Part shown: positions 1-8,868 of the stretch, piece after piece
Layout of the letters: every line of letters starts with the position of its first letter
How positions within the stretch are numbered: the first letter of the stretch is position 1
Assembly: GCF_030315915.2 (NCBI RefSeq)
Contig: NZ_CP135990.1
Span: 3,224,001 to 3,288,000 of the forward strand
DNA length: 64,000 bases
Reading direction: 5' to 3'
Origin: Providencia zhijiangensis
GTDB lineage: Bacteria > Pseudomonadota > Gammaproteobacteria > Enterobacterales > Enterobacteriaceae
Position numbers and translations under genes: made by a program
The notes under the pieces: generated by a model
What the model saw: the letters and a program-made list of their open reading frames with translations, nothing else
What the model was told of the DNA's origin: nothing
Databases searched by the model: none

Positions 1-898
1 TGAAGGCAGGATGAGTTTTTAAACGCTGAAATTCATCGAATGGGGATAAATAAGGATTTTCATAATTCAGCCCTACCACCAGCCCCACAGCGACTAAGTT
101 TTCCCCATAGTGGTACGCGAATCCGCCCCCATAGGTTTGGTTATCCAACGGCCAGCCGATTGAATGCACCACGAGCCCCGCTTGATGCTGCTCTTTAGGA
201 ATTTGCCAAATTTCTTTGAGACCCAGTCCATAAGTCTGTTTACCGCGGTTTGCCGCTAAATCAAAATGAGAAATTAACTGTTTACCCAGTTGCCCTCGGC
301 ACCCTTCAGCGAAAAAAGTCATTTTGGCTAACAGGTTCATACCGGCTTGATACATAGCCGTTGGGTTGCCCTGTTTGTCTAGCCCCATGTCGCCAGTGGT
401 GACGCCAATAACCTGTCCTGCATCATCAAAAAGGATTTCGGTAGCCGCAAACCCCGGGAAAATATCGACACCGAGTTGCTCCGCTTCTACTGCAAGTGCT
501 GCACTGACTTGCCCAAGGCTGCCAATCACATTACCGTGGTTTTTCAGGCAAGTAGGTAACAAAGATAATGGCAATTTGCTGGCTTTGTTCTCTTTGAGCC
601 ATAAAAAACGATCTTCACTGACGGCGGTGAGTGAGGCAGAAATGGTTTGCTGCCAGTCGGGTAATAACTCATTCAGTCCACGGGGATCGATCACTGCGCC
701 CGATAAAATATGCGCCCCAACTTCGGCGCCTTTATCAATTAAGCAGACGCTAAGCTCCCGACCGGTTTGTAACGAGAGCTGTTTAATGCGAATTGCCGCC
801 GATAATCCTGCGGGCCCACCACCGACAATCAGGACATCAAACTCCATGGATTCTCGCGCACAAGACGCCGAAACATTCGCACTATTGTCGATAGTCAT
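1..898 (-). CDS. Electron transfer flavoprotein:ubiquinone oxidoreductase (ETF-QO), 3' end outside window
   Basis: Passes electrons from reduced ETF to the membrane quinone pool. The visible N-terminal 299 residues contain an FAD-binding Rossmann motif (DVLIVGGGPAGLSAAIRIKQ) after a 17-residue leader, then ETF-QO family segments such as GAHILSGAVIDPRGLNELLP and FFAEGCRGQLGKQL. The C-terminal part with the 4Fe-4S cluster lies beyond position 1. I chose ATG at 898 because GGAGAGAGCAAA precedes it as a ribosome site. It starts 11 bases after etfA and is the last visible gene of the etfBA unit. The familiar enterobacterial ETF partners belong to the FixABCX type; this protein resembles the ETFDH family of aerobic acyl-CoA oxidisers, which suits an oxidative pathway. 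Family call is firm; the partner dehydrogenase is inferred. Confidence 0.88.
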   Translation of the reverse strand, partial: MTIDNSANVSASCARESMEFDVLIVGGGPAGLSAAIRIKQLSLQTGRELSVCLIDKGAEVGAHILSGAVIDPRGLNELLPDWQQTISASLTAVSEDRFLWLKENKASKLPLSLLPTCLKNHGNVIGSLGQVSAALAVEAEQLGVDIFPGFAATEILFDDAGQVIGVTTGDMGLDKQGNPTAMYQAGMNLLAKMTFFAEGCRGQLGKQLISHFDLAANRGKQTYGLGLKEIWQIPKEQHQAGLVVHSIGWPLDNQTYGGGFAYHYGENLVAVGLVVGLNYENPYLSPFDEFQRLKTHPAF

Positions 899-909
899 TT
901 TGCTCTCTC

Positions 910-1860
910 CTACGCCAGCGCTTTATCAAATTCAGGTAAGATCTCAAACAGATCCCCCACAATGCCGTAGTCTGCCACTTGGAAAATCGGCGCTTCTGGA
1001 TCGCTATTAATCGCCACGATCACTTTGCTCTCTTTCATGCCCGCGATATGTTGAATGGCGCCGGAGATCCCAACTGCAATATACAGATCTGGCGCGACGA
1101 TCTTGCCCGTTTGTCCGACTTGATAATCATTTGGCACATACCCCGCATCCACTGCCGCACGGGAAGCCCCCACCGCAGCCCCTAATTTGTCGGCAATGGT
1201 TTCCAGCAAAGCAAAATTCTCACCGGAACTTAAACCCCGCCCCCCTGAAATCACCACTTTGGCAGAGCTTAATTCCGCACGGCTCATCTGGGTTAATGAC
1301 TGGCTAGTCAGTTCCGCAAGTTGGGTGAACTGCGCAACAGACACAGGTTCGATACCTACAGGGGACTGGGTTGCAGTCGCTCCTGAAAATGCTGAGCTGC
1401 GTACGGTGATCACCACCTGATTGCCATTGTTTTGTACCGTTGCCAACGCATTTCCGGCATAAATTGGGCGGATAAATGTTTGTGCATCCACCACGTGGGT
1501 AATATCCGAAATCTGAGAAACACCCAGCGTGGCAGCGACGCGAGGGGCAATATTTTTACCGAATGTGGTCGCAGGGAAGATAATGTGGCTATAACCTTGT
1601 GCCACGGCAACCACCGCGCTCGTCATAGATTCCGCCAGCGCATTTTTGAGCGGGTCGGCATCGATGGTTATCACCTTTTCGACGCCGAGAATGGAAGCCG
1701 CAGATTGTGCCACTGCAGCCACTTGGCTTCCCGCGACCAACACATGTAGGCTTCCGCCCTGTGCAATGATTTCGCGTGCCGCCGTTATGCTGTTATAGGT
1801 TGAAGATTTAATGGTTTGGTTATCGTGCTCAACAACGACTAAAACGGATAATTGGCTCAT
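910..1860 (-). CDS. etfA: Electron transfer flavoprotein alpha subunit
   Basis: A 316-residue ETF alpha subunit. With EtfB it forms the soluble FAD/AMP heterodimer that takes electrons from acyl-CoA dehydrogenases. The N-terminal half has the adenine nucleotide alpha-hydrolase-like fold (starts MSQLSVLVVVEHDNQ). The C-terminal FAD domain has the family signature, visible as GRGLSSGENFALLETIADKL and later LYIAVGISGAIQHIAGMK. It lies 14 bases after etfB and 11 bases before the ETF quinone oxidoreductase, so the three are surely cotranscribed. The likely electron donor is the acyl-CoA dehydrogenase encoded at 4491-5627. Confidence 0.93.
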   Translation of the reverse strand: MSQLSVLVVVEHDNQTIKSSTYNSITAAREIIAQGGSLHVLVAGSQVAAVAQSAASILGVEKVITIDADPLKNALAESMTSAVVAVAQGYSHIIFPATTFGKNIAPRVAATLGVSQISDITHVVDAQTFIRPIYAGNALATVQNNGNQVVITVRSSAFSGATATQSPVGIEPVSVAQFTQLAELTSQSLTQMSRAELSSAKVVISGGRGLSSGENFALLETIADKLGAAVGASRAAVDAGYVPNDYQVGQTGKIVAPDLYIAVGISGAIQHIAGMKESKVIVAINSDPEAPIFQVADYGIVGDLFEILPEFDKALA

Positions 1861-1874
1861 GTTCAGGCTCCCTG

Positions 1875-2630
1875 TTAAATCACTTCTTTGGCTTGCAGTT
1901 CAGTCACTAACGTGGCGGCATCATTCAACATGGTGCACTGCCCAGAACGCTTTTTCGGTTCCATCACGTTGACGATTTTTACTTGCTCTAATGGGCTAAA
2001 ATTCAGTGTGGAAATATCAATGATGTCTAATGGTTTTTTCTTTGCCTTCATGATGTTAGGCAATGTGGCATAGCGAGGTTCATTTAAACGCAAGTCGATA
2101 GTCACAATCGCAGGCAATCCCATGGATAAGGTTTCTAAGCCGCCATCGATTTCACGCGTGACTTGCAGCGTTTCGCCCTCGACCACAATGTGTGAGGCAA
2201 AGGTGGCTTGCGCACAACCCAATAGCGCTGCAAGCATCTGCCCAGTTTGGTTGCAATCATCATCAATGGCTTGCTTGCCGAGTAAAATTAAATCCGGTTG
2301 CTCCTGATTTACCACTTGCTGTAAAAGACGGGCAATATCCAGCGGCTCTAACACCATCTCTGCTGGCTTTTGAATCAAAATGGCTCGGTCAGCCCCAATC
2401 GCCATTGCACTACGCAGCGTATCTTGCGCCGTGGCTTCACCAATGGAGACTGCAACTACTTCGGTAGCTTTGCCCGCTTCTTTCAAGCGTACCGCCTCTT
2501 CTACCGCAATCTCATCAAACGGGTTCATCGCCATTTTGACATTCGCCAGCTCAACTCCAGAGCCATCGGCTTTAACCCGTACTTTGACGTTATGGTCAAT
2601 GACCCGTTTTACTGCGACTAAAATTTTCAT
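1875..2630 (-). CDS. etfB: Electron transfer flavoprotein beta subunit
   Basis: A 251-residue ETF beta subunit, the AMP-binding partner of EtfA. It begins [20 protein letters not shown] and contains [17 protein letters not shown] and the internal [20 protein letters not shown] segment typical of EtfB. The open frame extends 24 codons further upstream, but ATG at 2630 is preceded by AGGAGTGGTT and gives the usual family N terminus, so I start there. It is separated from the upstream permease gene by 138 bases carrying a strong hairpin. Confidence 0.93.
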   Translation of the reverse strand: MKILVAVKRVIDHNVKVRVKADGSGVELANVKMAMNPFDEIAVEEAVRLKEAGKATEVVAVSIGEATAQDTLRSAMAIGADRAILIQKPAEMVLEPLDIARLLQQVVNQEQPDLILLGKQAIDDDCNQTGQMLAALLGCAQATFASHIVVEGETLQVTREIDGGLETLSMGLPAIVTIDLRLNEPRYATLPNIMKAKKKPLDIIDISTLNFSPLEQVKIVNVMEPKKRSGQCTMLNDAATLVTELQAKEVI

Positions 2631-2683
2631 AACCACTCCTATCGCGCACTTTGTTACTGCTATTTTTGAGTTTAGGGAGCCCA

Positions 2684-2707
2684 TAGCAGTGAATATTTTC
2701 ACTGCTA
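2684..2707 (-). other. Intercistronic hairpin between permease gene and etfB
   Basis: A perfect inverted repeat, TAGCAGTGAA / TTCACTGCTA with a 4-base loop. No T-run follows on the minus strand, so it is more likely an RNA processing or stability element than a terminator. It could let etfBA and the permease have different mRNA levels. Confidence 0.5.
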
Positions 2708-2768
2708 GGACGCCATCACTGACTATTTTTATCGTTGGAAAATTAAGATGTTACCTAAGAAATAAACC

Positions 2769-4208
2769 TTATTTGGTTTCTGGCAATATCAGGCTTGGCG
2801 CCACTGACATTGGCCAAATTTTTACCGCGACATAGTAGATGATACTGGTGGCCACTAAACCGACAATCCACGAAATATCCACGCCGCCTAGGCTATCGAC
2901 CAACGGGCCTGTATAGAATCCGGTGGCAATAAATGGCATTTGAATCAATACGCCAACCACGTAGGTGATGATCCCCACTTTGTTCCAGCGACCATAACGG
3001 CCATTCGGGTTGGATAATTGCGGAACATCGTAGCGACCTTTCGTCACCCAGTAGTAATCCACTAAGTTAATCGCACTCCATGGCGTAAAGAACGCTAATA
3101 AGAACAGCAAGAAAGCCGAGAACAGTTTTAAGAATGAGTGTTGCCCAGCCAGACCTAAAGCCGTCGAAAAGCTCACCATGAGGATAATAAAGAATAGACG
3201 CTGCCCACGGGAAATCTGGTGTTTACCACGGAAACCACACCAAATCGCCGCCATCGACATAAAGCTACCGTAAGCATTCAGCGCGGTAATCGTCACTTTG
3301 CCAAAGAAAATACTGATATACAGCAGCGCTGCAATTAAGCCCGTGCTGCCTAAGCCAACAATGTAGGAAACTTCATGACCCGCAAATTGATTGCCGGCAA
3401 GTGCTGCCGCAAACACCCCTAGGATCATCGAGGCTTGAGTTCCAATCACTGTCCCTGAACCCACCGCTAAAAACGCTTTAATGGTTGGGGTTTTGGTCGG
3501 CAAATAACGGGAGTAATCCGCCACATAAGGGCCGAATGCAATCTGCCAAGAAGCCGATAGCGACATCGCTAATAGGAAATTTGTCCAATCGAAATGACGA
3601 TTTGATAATAATACTGAGACGTCATTCATATAGAACAGACGGAAGAACAGGTAGAAGAAGGCGATAACGCCGACGACACTCGCCACTTTACCGAGAATGT
3701 GGATGATGCGGTAACCGCAAATAGTGATACCGATGATCACAATCCCGAAAATCACGATCCCCATCCAATCACTGACATTCAGTAATTGCCCCACAGCCTG
3801 CCCCGCCAATACTGTCCCACTGGCCGAGAATCCGACGTACATCATGCAGACTAATAAAATCGGGATGACCGCACCATAAACCCCAAACTGCACGCGGCTG
3901 GAGATCATTTGAGGTAGACCCAGCTTCGGACCTTGTACTGCATGGAGCGCCATAACCGCGCCCCCCAGTAATTGGCCGATAAACAAGCCAATCAACGACC
4001 AAAAGACATCGCCCCCCAGTACAACCGCTAGCGCACCGGTGACGATTGCGGTGATTTGTAAGTTAGCCCCAAACCACAGTGTGAATTGGCTCGACAAAGT
4101 CCCGTGTCGTTCAGATTCAGGAATATAGTCAATGGAACGTGCTTCGATAAGCGGAACATTATCTTGGCGAGACTGCTTTTGCCCGATGATATCGTTGGAA
4201 ACTGTCAT
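2769..4208 (-). CDS. NCS1-family permease, candidate imidazole-acid importer
   Basis: A 479-residue inner-membrane transporter of the nucleobase:cation symporter-1 family, which includes cytosine, allantoin and hydantoin carriers. The N terminus (ERHGTLSSQFTLWFGANLQI) and the GPKLGLPQMISSRVQFG segment are family hallmarks. About 12 hydrophobic segments follow. It is longer than E. coli CodB (about 419 residues), so I do not call it codB. Its position between a hutU/CoA-transferase/acyl-CoA dehydrogenase unit and etfBA suggests it imports the compound this cluster degrades. Known NCS1 substrates are small nitrogen heterocycles, which fits an imidazole ring. Family is confident; substrate is inference. 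Confidence 0.85.
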   Translation of the reverse strand: MTVSNDIIGQKQSRQDNVPLIEARSIDYIPESERHGTLSSQFTLWFGANLQITAIVTGALAVVLGGDVFWSLIGLFIGQLLGGAVMALHAVQGPKLGLPQMISSRVQFGVYGAVIPILLVCMMYVGFSASGTVLAGQAVGQLLNVSDWMGIVIFGIVIIGITICGYRIIHILGKVASVVGVIAFFYLFFRLFYMNDVSVLLSNRHFDWTNFLLAMSLSASWQIAFGPYVADYSRYLPTKTPTIKAFLAVGSGTVIGTQASMILGVFAAALAGNQFAGHEVSYIVGLGSTGLIAALLYISIFFGKVTITALNAYGSFMSMAAIWCGFRGKHQISRGQRLFFIILMVSFSTALGLAGQHSFLKLFSAFLLFLLAFFTPWSAINLVDYYWVTKGRYDVPQLSNPNGRYGRWNKVGIITYVVGVLIQMPFIATGFYTGPLVDSLGGVDISWIVGLVATSIIYYVAVKIWPMSVAPSLILPETK

Positions 4209-4218
4209 GGTAATTCCT

Positions 4219-4241
4219 CTTTAAGCAAGGCTGGCTTAAAG
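4219..4241 (-). other. Inverted repeat in the leader of the permease gene
   Basis: CTTTAAGC and GCTTAAAG pair around a 7-base loop just upstream of the permease ribosome site. It could be a leader hairpin or an operator. The rest of the 282-base gap (4209-4490) holds the terminator at 4442-4475 and, presumably, a promoter I cannot place with confidence. No TGTA-N2-TACA box was seen here. Confidence 0.35.
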
Positions 4242-4441
4242 AATGAACCAATTAGTCGTCAGTAATGAATTCTCTATGTTGTGAGCACAGACATTTGACG
4301 TGATGCAGGTATGTTATTGTTTTATCTACCCGTCATTAATAATTGAAATACATTCTTAAACCTGATTGTTGTTGTGTTTTTAAGTCCATGATCCTGTTGT
4401 CAGGGTAGTGCTCCTGTTATTGCTTAGATATTCATAGCTGG

Positions 4442-4475
4442 AAAAACCCCGATAAGTCCTGTCTTACCTATCGGG
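4442..4475 (-). terminator. Rho-independent terminator after the acyl-CoA dehydrogenase gene
   Basis: On the minus strand CCCGATA ... TATCGGG forms a stem followed directly by GTTTTT. It would end the hutU/CoA-transferase/dehydrogenase transcript and separates it from the permease-etfBA unit. Confidence 0.6.
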
Positions 4476-4490
4476 TCGATCACATCAAAA

Positions 4491-5627
4491 TTAAGCGTCG
4501 AGAACGGCGCGCGAAATAATGATTTTTTGAATTTCTGACGTCCCTTCAAAGATACGCAAAATGCGGGCATCTCGTACATAGCGCTCTAGGGGTAGATCGC
4601 GAATATAACCATACCCCCCATGCAATTGCAGCGCGGCATCCGTCACAAAACCGGCGCATTCCGCCGCAAACAGTTTTGCGGTGGCTGATTGCAAACTAAA
4701 ACGCTGCCCAGAATCGCGCAGCTCAGCCGCGTTCCATGTCAGCATACGCGCGGCTTCCAGCTGCGTGTGCATATCAGCAAGCTTCCATTGCGTCCCTTGA
4801 TAGGCTGCCAGCGGCTTCTTACCAATCTGACGCTCTTTCACCCAGCCTAATGTACTTTCCATGGCTGCACGGGCGATCCCCAATGACGTTGCCGCCACTT
4901 CTACACGACCTTTATCCAACACTTCCATCGCCGTATGGAAACCCTTGCCCTCTTCGCCTAGTAATGCCGATTCTGGCAGCCAACAGTTGAGTGCTAATTC
5001 ATAGATGGTGCTACCACGCAGCCCCATGGTCTTTTCTGGCTGAGAAAACGCGACGCCTTCCGTCCCTTTTGGGATCATAAAAGCACTAATGCCACGTGCG
5101 CCTGCTTCGACGTCCGTTTTGGCGTACAGCACAATAAAATCCGCTTCTTTGGCATTGGTAATATAGTGTTTGTTGCCACGAATGCGCCAACCGCCATTTT
5201 CACGGGTTGCTGTGGTACGCATATCCGCGGGATTTGAACCTGCGGCGGGCTCAGTTAACCCAAACGCACCCAGTAATTCACCACTCGCCGCTTTTGGTAA
5301 CCAATAATTTTTTTGCTCTTCAGTTCCGCCAATCAGAATAGAATCTGTTGCTAAGAAATGGGCGGTCAATGCGGAGGATGTCGAGGCACAAGCCGCTGCC
5401 ACCGCTTCAACAATCATGCTCATGGCAATGCTGCCAATCCCAAAACCACCATATTGCTCCGGTAAGTTAATTCCCCAACAGCCCATTTCACCTAGTGCGG
5501 TTAAGCTTTCCGCACAAAAAATTTCTTCTTCGTCATAGCGTTGAGCGTTCGCTTGCAGGATATCGCGACACACTTTTTCAACGGCCTCTACAATGGCGTA
5601 CTCGGTTTCATTAATATCAAAACTCAT
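4491..5627 (-). CDS. Acyl-CoA dehydrogenase, probable imidazolepropionyl-CoA dehydrogenase
   Basis: A 378-residue FAD-dependent acyl-CoA dehydrogenase. N-terminal, middle and C-terminal domains are all present: the FAD-contacting GAFGLTEPAAGSNPADMRTT motif, then GNKHYITNA, and the C-terminal RIFEGTSEIQKIII with the usual catalytic glutamate in EGTSEI. Start ATG overlaps the stop of the CoA-transferase gene (ATGA), showing translational coupling. ETF and ETF-QO genes downstream supply its electron route to quinone, which makes the alpha,beta-oxidation direction likely. With hutU and a CoA-transferase in the same unit, the substrate may be imidazolepropionyl-CoA giving urocanyl-CoA. Alternatives are another arylpropionyl-CoA or a short acyl-CoA. 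Confidence 0.9.
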   Translation of the reverse strand: MSFDINETEYAIVEAVEKVCRDILQANAQRYDEEEIFCAESLTALGEMGCWGINLPEQYGGFGIGSIAMSMIVEAVAAACASTSSALTAHFLATDSILIGGTEEQKNYWLPKAASGELLGAFGLTEPAAGSNPADMRTTATRENGGWRIRGNKHYITNAKEADFIVLYAKTDVEAGARGISAFMIPKGTEGVAFSQPEKTMGLRGSTIYELALNCWLPESALLGEEGKGFHTAMEVLDKGRVEVAATSLGIARAAMESTLGWVKERQIGKKPLAAYQGTQWKLADMHTQLEAARMLTWNAAELRDSGQRFSLQSATAKLFAAECAGFVTDAALQLHGGYGYIRDLPLERYVRDARILRIFEGTSEIQKIIISRAVLDA

Positions 5628-6820
5628 TGCATCGTCTCCGCGCTTTTTATCGTTGTCGTTGTGACTGTAGCTGTCGATTTATAGCGTTCATTGCCTTCCC
5701 CAAGAACAGGGGCTCTTTGGGTGACCTTCGGTTTCACGCCATTAAAGAAAACAGGCTGAGAAATCAGAGGAGTACCACCATCATTTAAGTGGGTTAGCAC
5801 CTGGCGAACTTCAGCATGCTCGCTTTGCGTCGCTTGCTGTAAATTGTGAATCGGTGAGGCAGGAACGCCAGCATTCAGGAGTAAGTCACACACTTCCTCG
5901 ACACTTTTTGTTCCTGTCCAGCGCTCAATTTCTTCACGTAGCGCCGCTTGGTTTACCGTACGAGTCGGGTCATTCAAGTAACGCGGGTCTTGGGATAGCT
6001 CCGGTTTCCCCATACATTCACAGAAACGCTGGAACAGTTTTTCACTGGCAATCGCGATCACCACCAAACCATCTTTTGCTTGGTAAGTATCAAATGGCGT
6101 GGAAACAGGGTGACGATTACCCACTAAACTTGGCGCCTTACCATTTGCAAATAAGTTAGATAACCCAGTGAGCTGCATACTGAGCAGCACATCCACCATG
6201 GCAACATCCAGATATTGCGCACCTTCACCGTGACGTTCGCGAGCAAACAGTGCGCTGCTAATCGCCCATGAGGCAAATACGCCCGCACAGACATCCCCGA
6301 TGGATTCACCACTGCGCGTAGGACCCGACTCTGGGGAGCCTGTCACGCTCATCAACCCAGACATGGCCTGTGCCACAATGTCATACGCTGGATAGCTCGC
6401 AAGGGGGCTGTTTTGCCCAAATCCTGAAATGCTGGCGTAGATAATGTTGGGATTAATCTGTTTGACGCTATCGAAATCGATCCCAAGACGCTTGGTGACG
6501 CCGGGGCGGAAGTTCTCCACCACCACATCACTCCCTTTGATCAATTGGAATAAAATCTGACGATCGCCATCGTCTTTAAGATCTAACTCAATGCTGCGTT
6601 TTCCGCGATTGATCAGCCCGTAATAAACACTTTCACCGTCAATAAAAGGACCAAGATGACGGCTATCATCACCATGATCAGGCACTTCGATTTTGATCAC
6701 TTCTGCGCCCAAGTCTGCCATCATGCCAGTGCAGTAAGGCCCTGCTAGCACACGGCTTAAATCAATCACTTTGATCCCAGCCAGAGGCCCGTGTGGTTTT
6801 TGAGTCATTGCCGCATTCAT
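5624..6820 (-). CDS. Class III (CaiB/BaiF family) CoA-transferase
   Basis: A 398-residue family III CoA-transferase. The N-terminal GIKVIDLSRVLAGPYCTGMM, ADLGAEVIKIE and VVENFRPGVTKRLGID motifs are diagnostic of the formyl-CoA transferase/CaiB group. Such enzymes move CoA between two carboxylic acids, often between the substrate and product acids of a pathway. ATG at 6820 is chosen over an upstream in-frame alternative because AAGGAATTCACG precedes it. It sits 57 bases after hutU and overlaps the dehydrogenase gene by 4 bases. In this context it could transfer CoA from urocanyl-CoA to imidazolepropionate, so activation costs no ATP. The true substrate is not shown by sequence. Confidence 0.88.
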   Translation of the reverse strand: MNAAMTQKPHGPLAGIKVIDLSRVLAGPYCTGMMADLGAEVIKIEVPDHGDDSRHLGPFIDGESVYYGLINRGKRSIELDLKDDGDRQILFQLIKGSDVVVENFRPGVTKRLGIDFDSVKQINPNIIYASISGFGQNSPLASYPAYDIVAQAMSGLMSVTGSPESGPTRSGESIGDVCAGVFASWAISSALFARERHGEGAQYLDVAMVDVLLSMQLTGLSNLFANGKAPSLVGNRHPVSTPFDTYQAKDGLVVIAIASEKLFQRFCECMGKPELSQDPRYLNDPTRTVNQAALREEIERWTGTKSVEEVCDLLLNAGVPASPIHNLQQATQSEHAEVRQVLTHLNDGGTPLISQPVFFNGVKPKVTQRAPVLGEGNERYKSTATVTTTTIKSAETMQ

Positions 6821-6848
6821 CGTGAATTCCTTATGTGAGGCTAAAAGG

Positions 6849-6870
6849 TGCCGACTCCATGGAGCCGGCA
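6849..6870 (-). other. Intercistronic hairpin between hutU and CoA-transferase
   Basis: TGCCGACTCC and GGAGCCGGCA pair with one mismatch and a 2-base tip in the 57-base gap between the two genes. No T-run follows. Probably an mRNA stability or processing element rather than a terminator. Confidence 0.4.
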
Positions 6871-6877
6871 TTCGACA

Positions 6878-8545
6878 TTACTTGACCATTGGCAAGTTAA
6901 GGCCTTGCTGCTTCGCACAATTAATGGCGATGTCATAACCGGCATCCGCATGACGCATGACGCCAGTTGCTGGGTCGTTGTGCAGCACACGAGCAAGACG
7001 TTTATCTGCGGCATCGGTGCCATCACACACAATCACCACACCAGCATGTTGAGAGAAGCCCATTCCCACGCCGCCGCCGTGATGCAAGCTCACCCACGTT
7101 GCCCCGCCTGCGGTGTTCAGCAGCGCATTGAGTAATGGCCAGTCAGAGACGGCATCAGAACCATCTTTCATGGATTCCGTTTCGCGATGCGGGCTGGCAA
7201 CAGAGCCAGAATCAAGATGGTCACGACCGATGACGATAGGGCCTTTTAGCTCCCCATTTTTCACCATCTCGTTAAACGCGCGTCCCAATCTTTCCCTGTC
7301 TTTCAGCCCCACCCAGCAAATACGCGCCGGTAAACCTTGGAATGCAATACGCTCGCGCGCCATATCCAGCCAGTTATGCAGATGTTTATCATCTGGGATC
7401 AGCTCTTTGACTTTTTGGTCGGTTTTGTAGATATCTTCAGGGTCGCCAGACAGTGCCACCCAACGGAATGGACCAATTCCTTCGCAGAACAGCGGACGAA
7501 TATACGCAGGCACAAATCCTGGGAAATCAAAGGCATTATTCACACCTTCATCTTTGGCCATTTGGCGGATGTTGTTGCCGTAGTCGAACGCGGCTGAGCC
7601 ACGCTTTTGCATTTGCAGCATGGCATCCACCTGCACCGCCATGCTTTTCTTCGCCGCTTTAGTCACTTCGGCTGGCGCAGTTTGTTGCTTGTCACGCCAC
7701 TGGGCTAATGTCCAACCTTGTGGCAGATAACCGTGTACTGGGTCATGGGCGCTGGTTTGGTCGGTGACTGAATCCGGTGTGATATTGCGCTTAACTAACT
7801 CGCTATACACATCCGCCGCATTACCAAGTAAACCGACAGAAACTGGCTTGCCGCTCGCTTTGGCTTCTTCGATATAACCCAACGCTTCATCCAGTGAAGT
7901 GGCTTTTTTGTCTACGTAACGGGTTCTTAAACGGAAGTCGATGCGGCTTTCATCGCACTCAACCGCAATCATGCTAAAGCCAGCCATCGTTGCCGCTAAA
8001 GGTTGTGCTCCCCCCATGCCGCCTAAGCCGCCAGTTAGGATCCAACGCCCCGCAGGGTTACCATTAAAATGCTGTTTTGCCAGTGAAACGAAAGTTTCGT
8101 AAGTGCCTTGTACGATCCCTTGTGAACCGATGTAGATCCATGAGCCGGCAGTCATCTGCCCGTACATCATCAAGCCTTTGCGATCTAATTCGTTGAAATG
8201 ATCCCAATTCGCCCAATGAGGAACAATGTTGGAGTTAGCAATTAAAACGCGTGGTGCGTCTACATGGGTTGGAAAAACCCCGACTGGTTTACCGGATTGC
8301 ACCAGTAATGTTTGATCGTCTTCGAGGGTTTTTAAGACGTCTAAAATCTTGTCATAACATTCCCAATCACGGGCTGCACGTCCAATGCCACCATACACCA
8401 CCAAGCTTTGCGGATGCTCAGCGACATCTGGGTCTAAGTTATTTTGGATCATGCGGTAGACGGCTTCAGTCAGCCAGCTTTTACAGCTCTTTTGGCTACC
8501 GTGCGGGGCACGGATCACGCGTGTTGAATCTGTACGGTTTAACAT
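6878..8545 (-). CDS. hutU: Urocanate hydratase
   Basis: Converts urocanate to imidazolonepropionate, the second step of histidine degradation, using tightly bound NAD. The 555-residue length is normal. Family blocks are intact: [37 protein letters not shown], the NAD-binding [37 protein letters not shown] and the C-terminal [33 protein letters not shown] precedes the ATG. It is the first gene of its transcript, after a 531-base gap that contains three HutC-like boxes. No hutH, hutI or hutG is in the window. Instead it heads a unit with a CoA-transferase and an acyl-CoA dehydrogenase, which is unlike the classical hut operon. Confidence 0.97.
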   Translation of the reverse strand: MLNRTDSTRVIRAPHGSQKSCKSWLTEAVYRMIQNNLDPDVAEHPQSLVVYGGIGRAARDWECYDKILDVLKTLEDDQTLLVQSGKPVGVFPTHVDAPRVLIANSNIVPHWANWDHFNELDRKGLMMYGQMTAGSWIYIGSQGIVQGTYETFVSLAKQHFNGNPAGRWILTGGLGGMGGAQPLAATMAGFSMIAVECDESRIDFRLRTRYVDKKATSLDEALGYIEEAKASGKPVSVGLLGNAADVYSELVKRNITPDSVTDQTSAHDPVHGYLPQGWTLAQWRDKQQTAPAEVTKAAKKSMAVQVDAMLQMQKRGSAAFDYGNNIRQMAKDEGVNNAFDFPGFVPAYIRPLFCEGIGPFRWVALSGDPEDIYKTDQKVKELIPDDKHLHNWLDMARERIAFQGLPARICWVGLKDRERLGRAFNEMVKNGELKGPIVIGRDHLDSGSVASPHRETESMKDGSDAVSDWPLLNALLNTAGGATWVSLHHGGGVGMGFSQHAGVVIVCDGTDAADKRLARVLHNDPATGVMRHADAGYDIAINCAKQQGLNLPMVK

Positions 8546-8745
8546 TCTTTTATCCCCTATCCATCCACTTGGTTTAACGCAAAATTAACAATTTCGGTTA
8601 TTTATCATTGTTGAGTTAGTGGCTGCCAGATCATTCTCACACCGTAGGAATCTTTATATTTAACATTAAAATCAATTTGTTAAATAAAATCAAAGAACGA
8701 TTGAGAACAACTCTTTTTGCCCTGTTTGCTTAGTTGATAATTAAA

Positions 8746-8755
8746 TATATATACA
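8746..8755. promoter_or_regulatory. HutC-like operator, copy 1
   Basis: TATATATACA differs by one base from TGTATATACA, the core (TGTA-N2-TACA) bound by the urocanate-responsive repressor HutC in Pseudomonas. It lies in the 531-base gap (8546-9076) upstream of hutU. It shares the longer string TATATACATT with the two other copies. I saw no gene in this gap. Confidence 0.5.
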
Positions 8756-8767
8756 TTTAATTCACAA

Positions 8768-8777
8768 AGTATATACA
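8768..8777. promoter_or_regulatory. HutC-like operator, copy 2
   Basis: AGTATATACA, one mismatch from TGTATATACA, begins exactly 22 bases (about two helical turns) after copy 1, a spacing suited to cooperative binding on one DNA face. It shares TATATACATT with copies 1 and 3. Confidence 0.5.
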
Positions 8778-8868
8778 TTGAAATTTGAATTTTTGTCGCT
8801 ACAGTGGAGAAGGGAGATGGAGAAAAGTTAGACAACAATAACTAGGGTGCTGTTTCTACACAAAAACT

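Noticed and set aside
366-1010. 214-codon plus-strand frame
   Set aside because: It is antisense to the ETF-QO and etfA genes, which are clearly coding on the other strand.
2631-2702. N-terminal extension of etfB
   Set aside because: EtfB family starts at [14 protein letters not shown] precedes that ATG and the extension covers a hairpin.
2769-4208. Naming the NCS1 permease codB
   Set aside because: Longer than CodB and no codA or other pyrimidine gene nearby; context points to another substrate.
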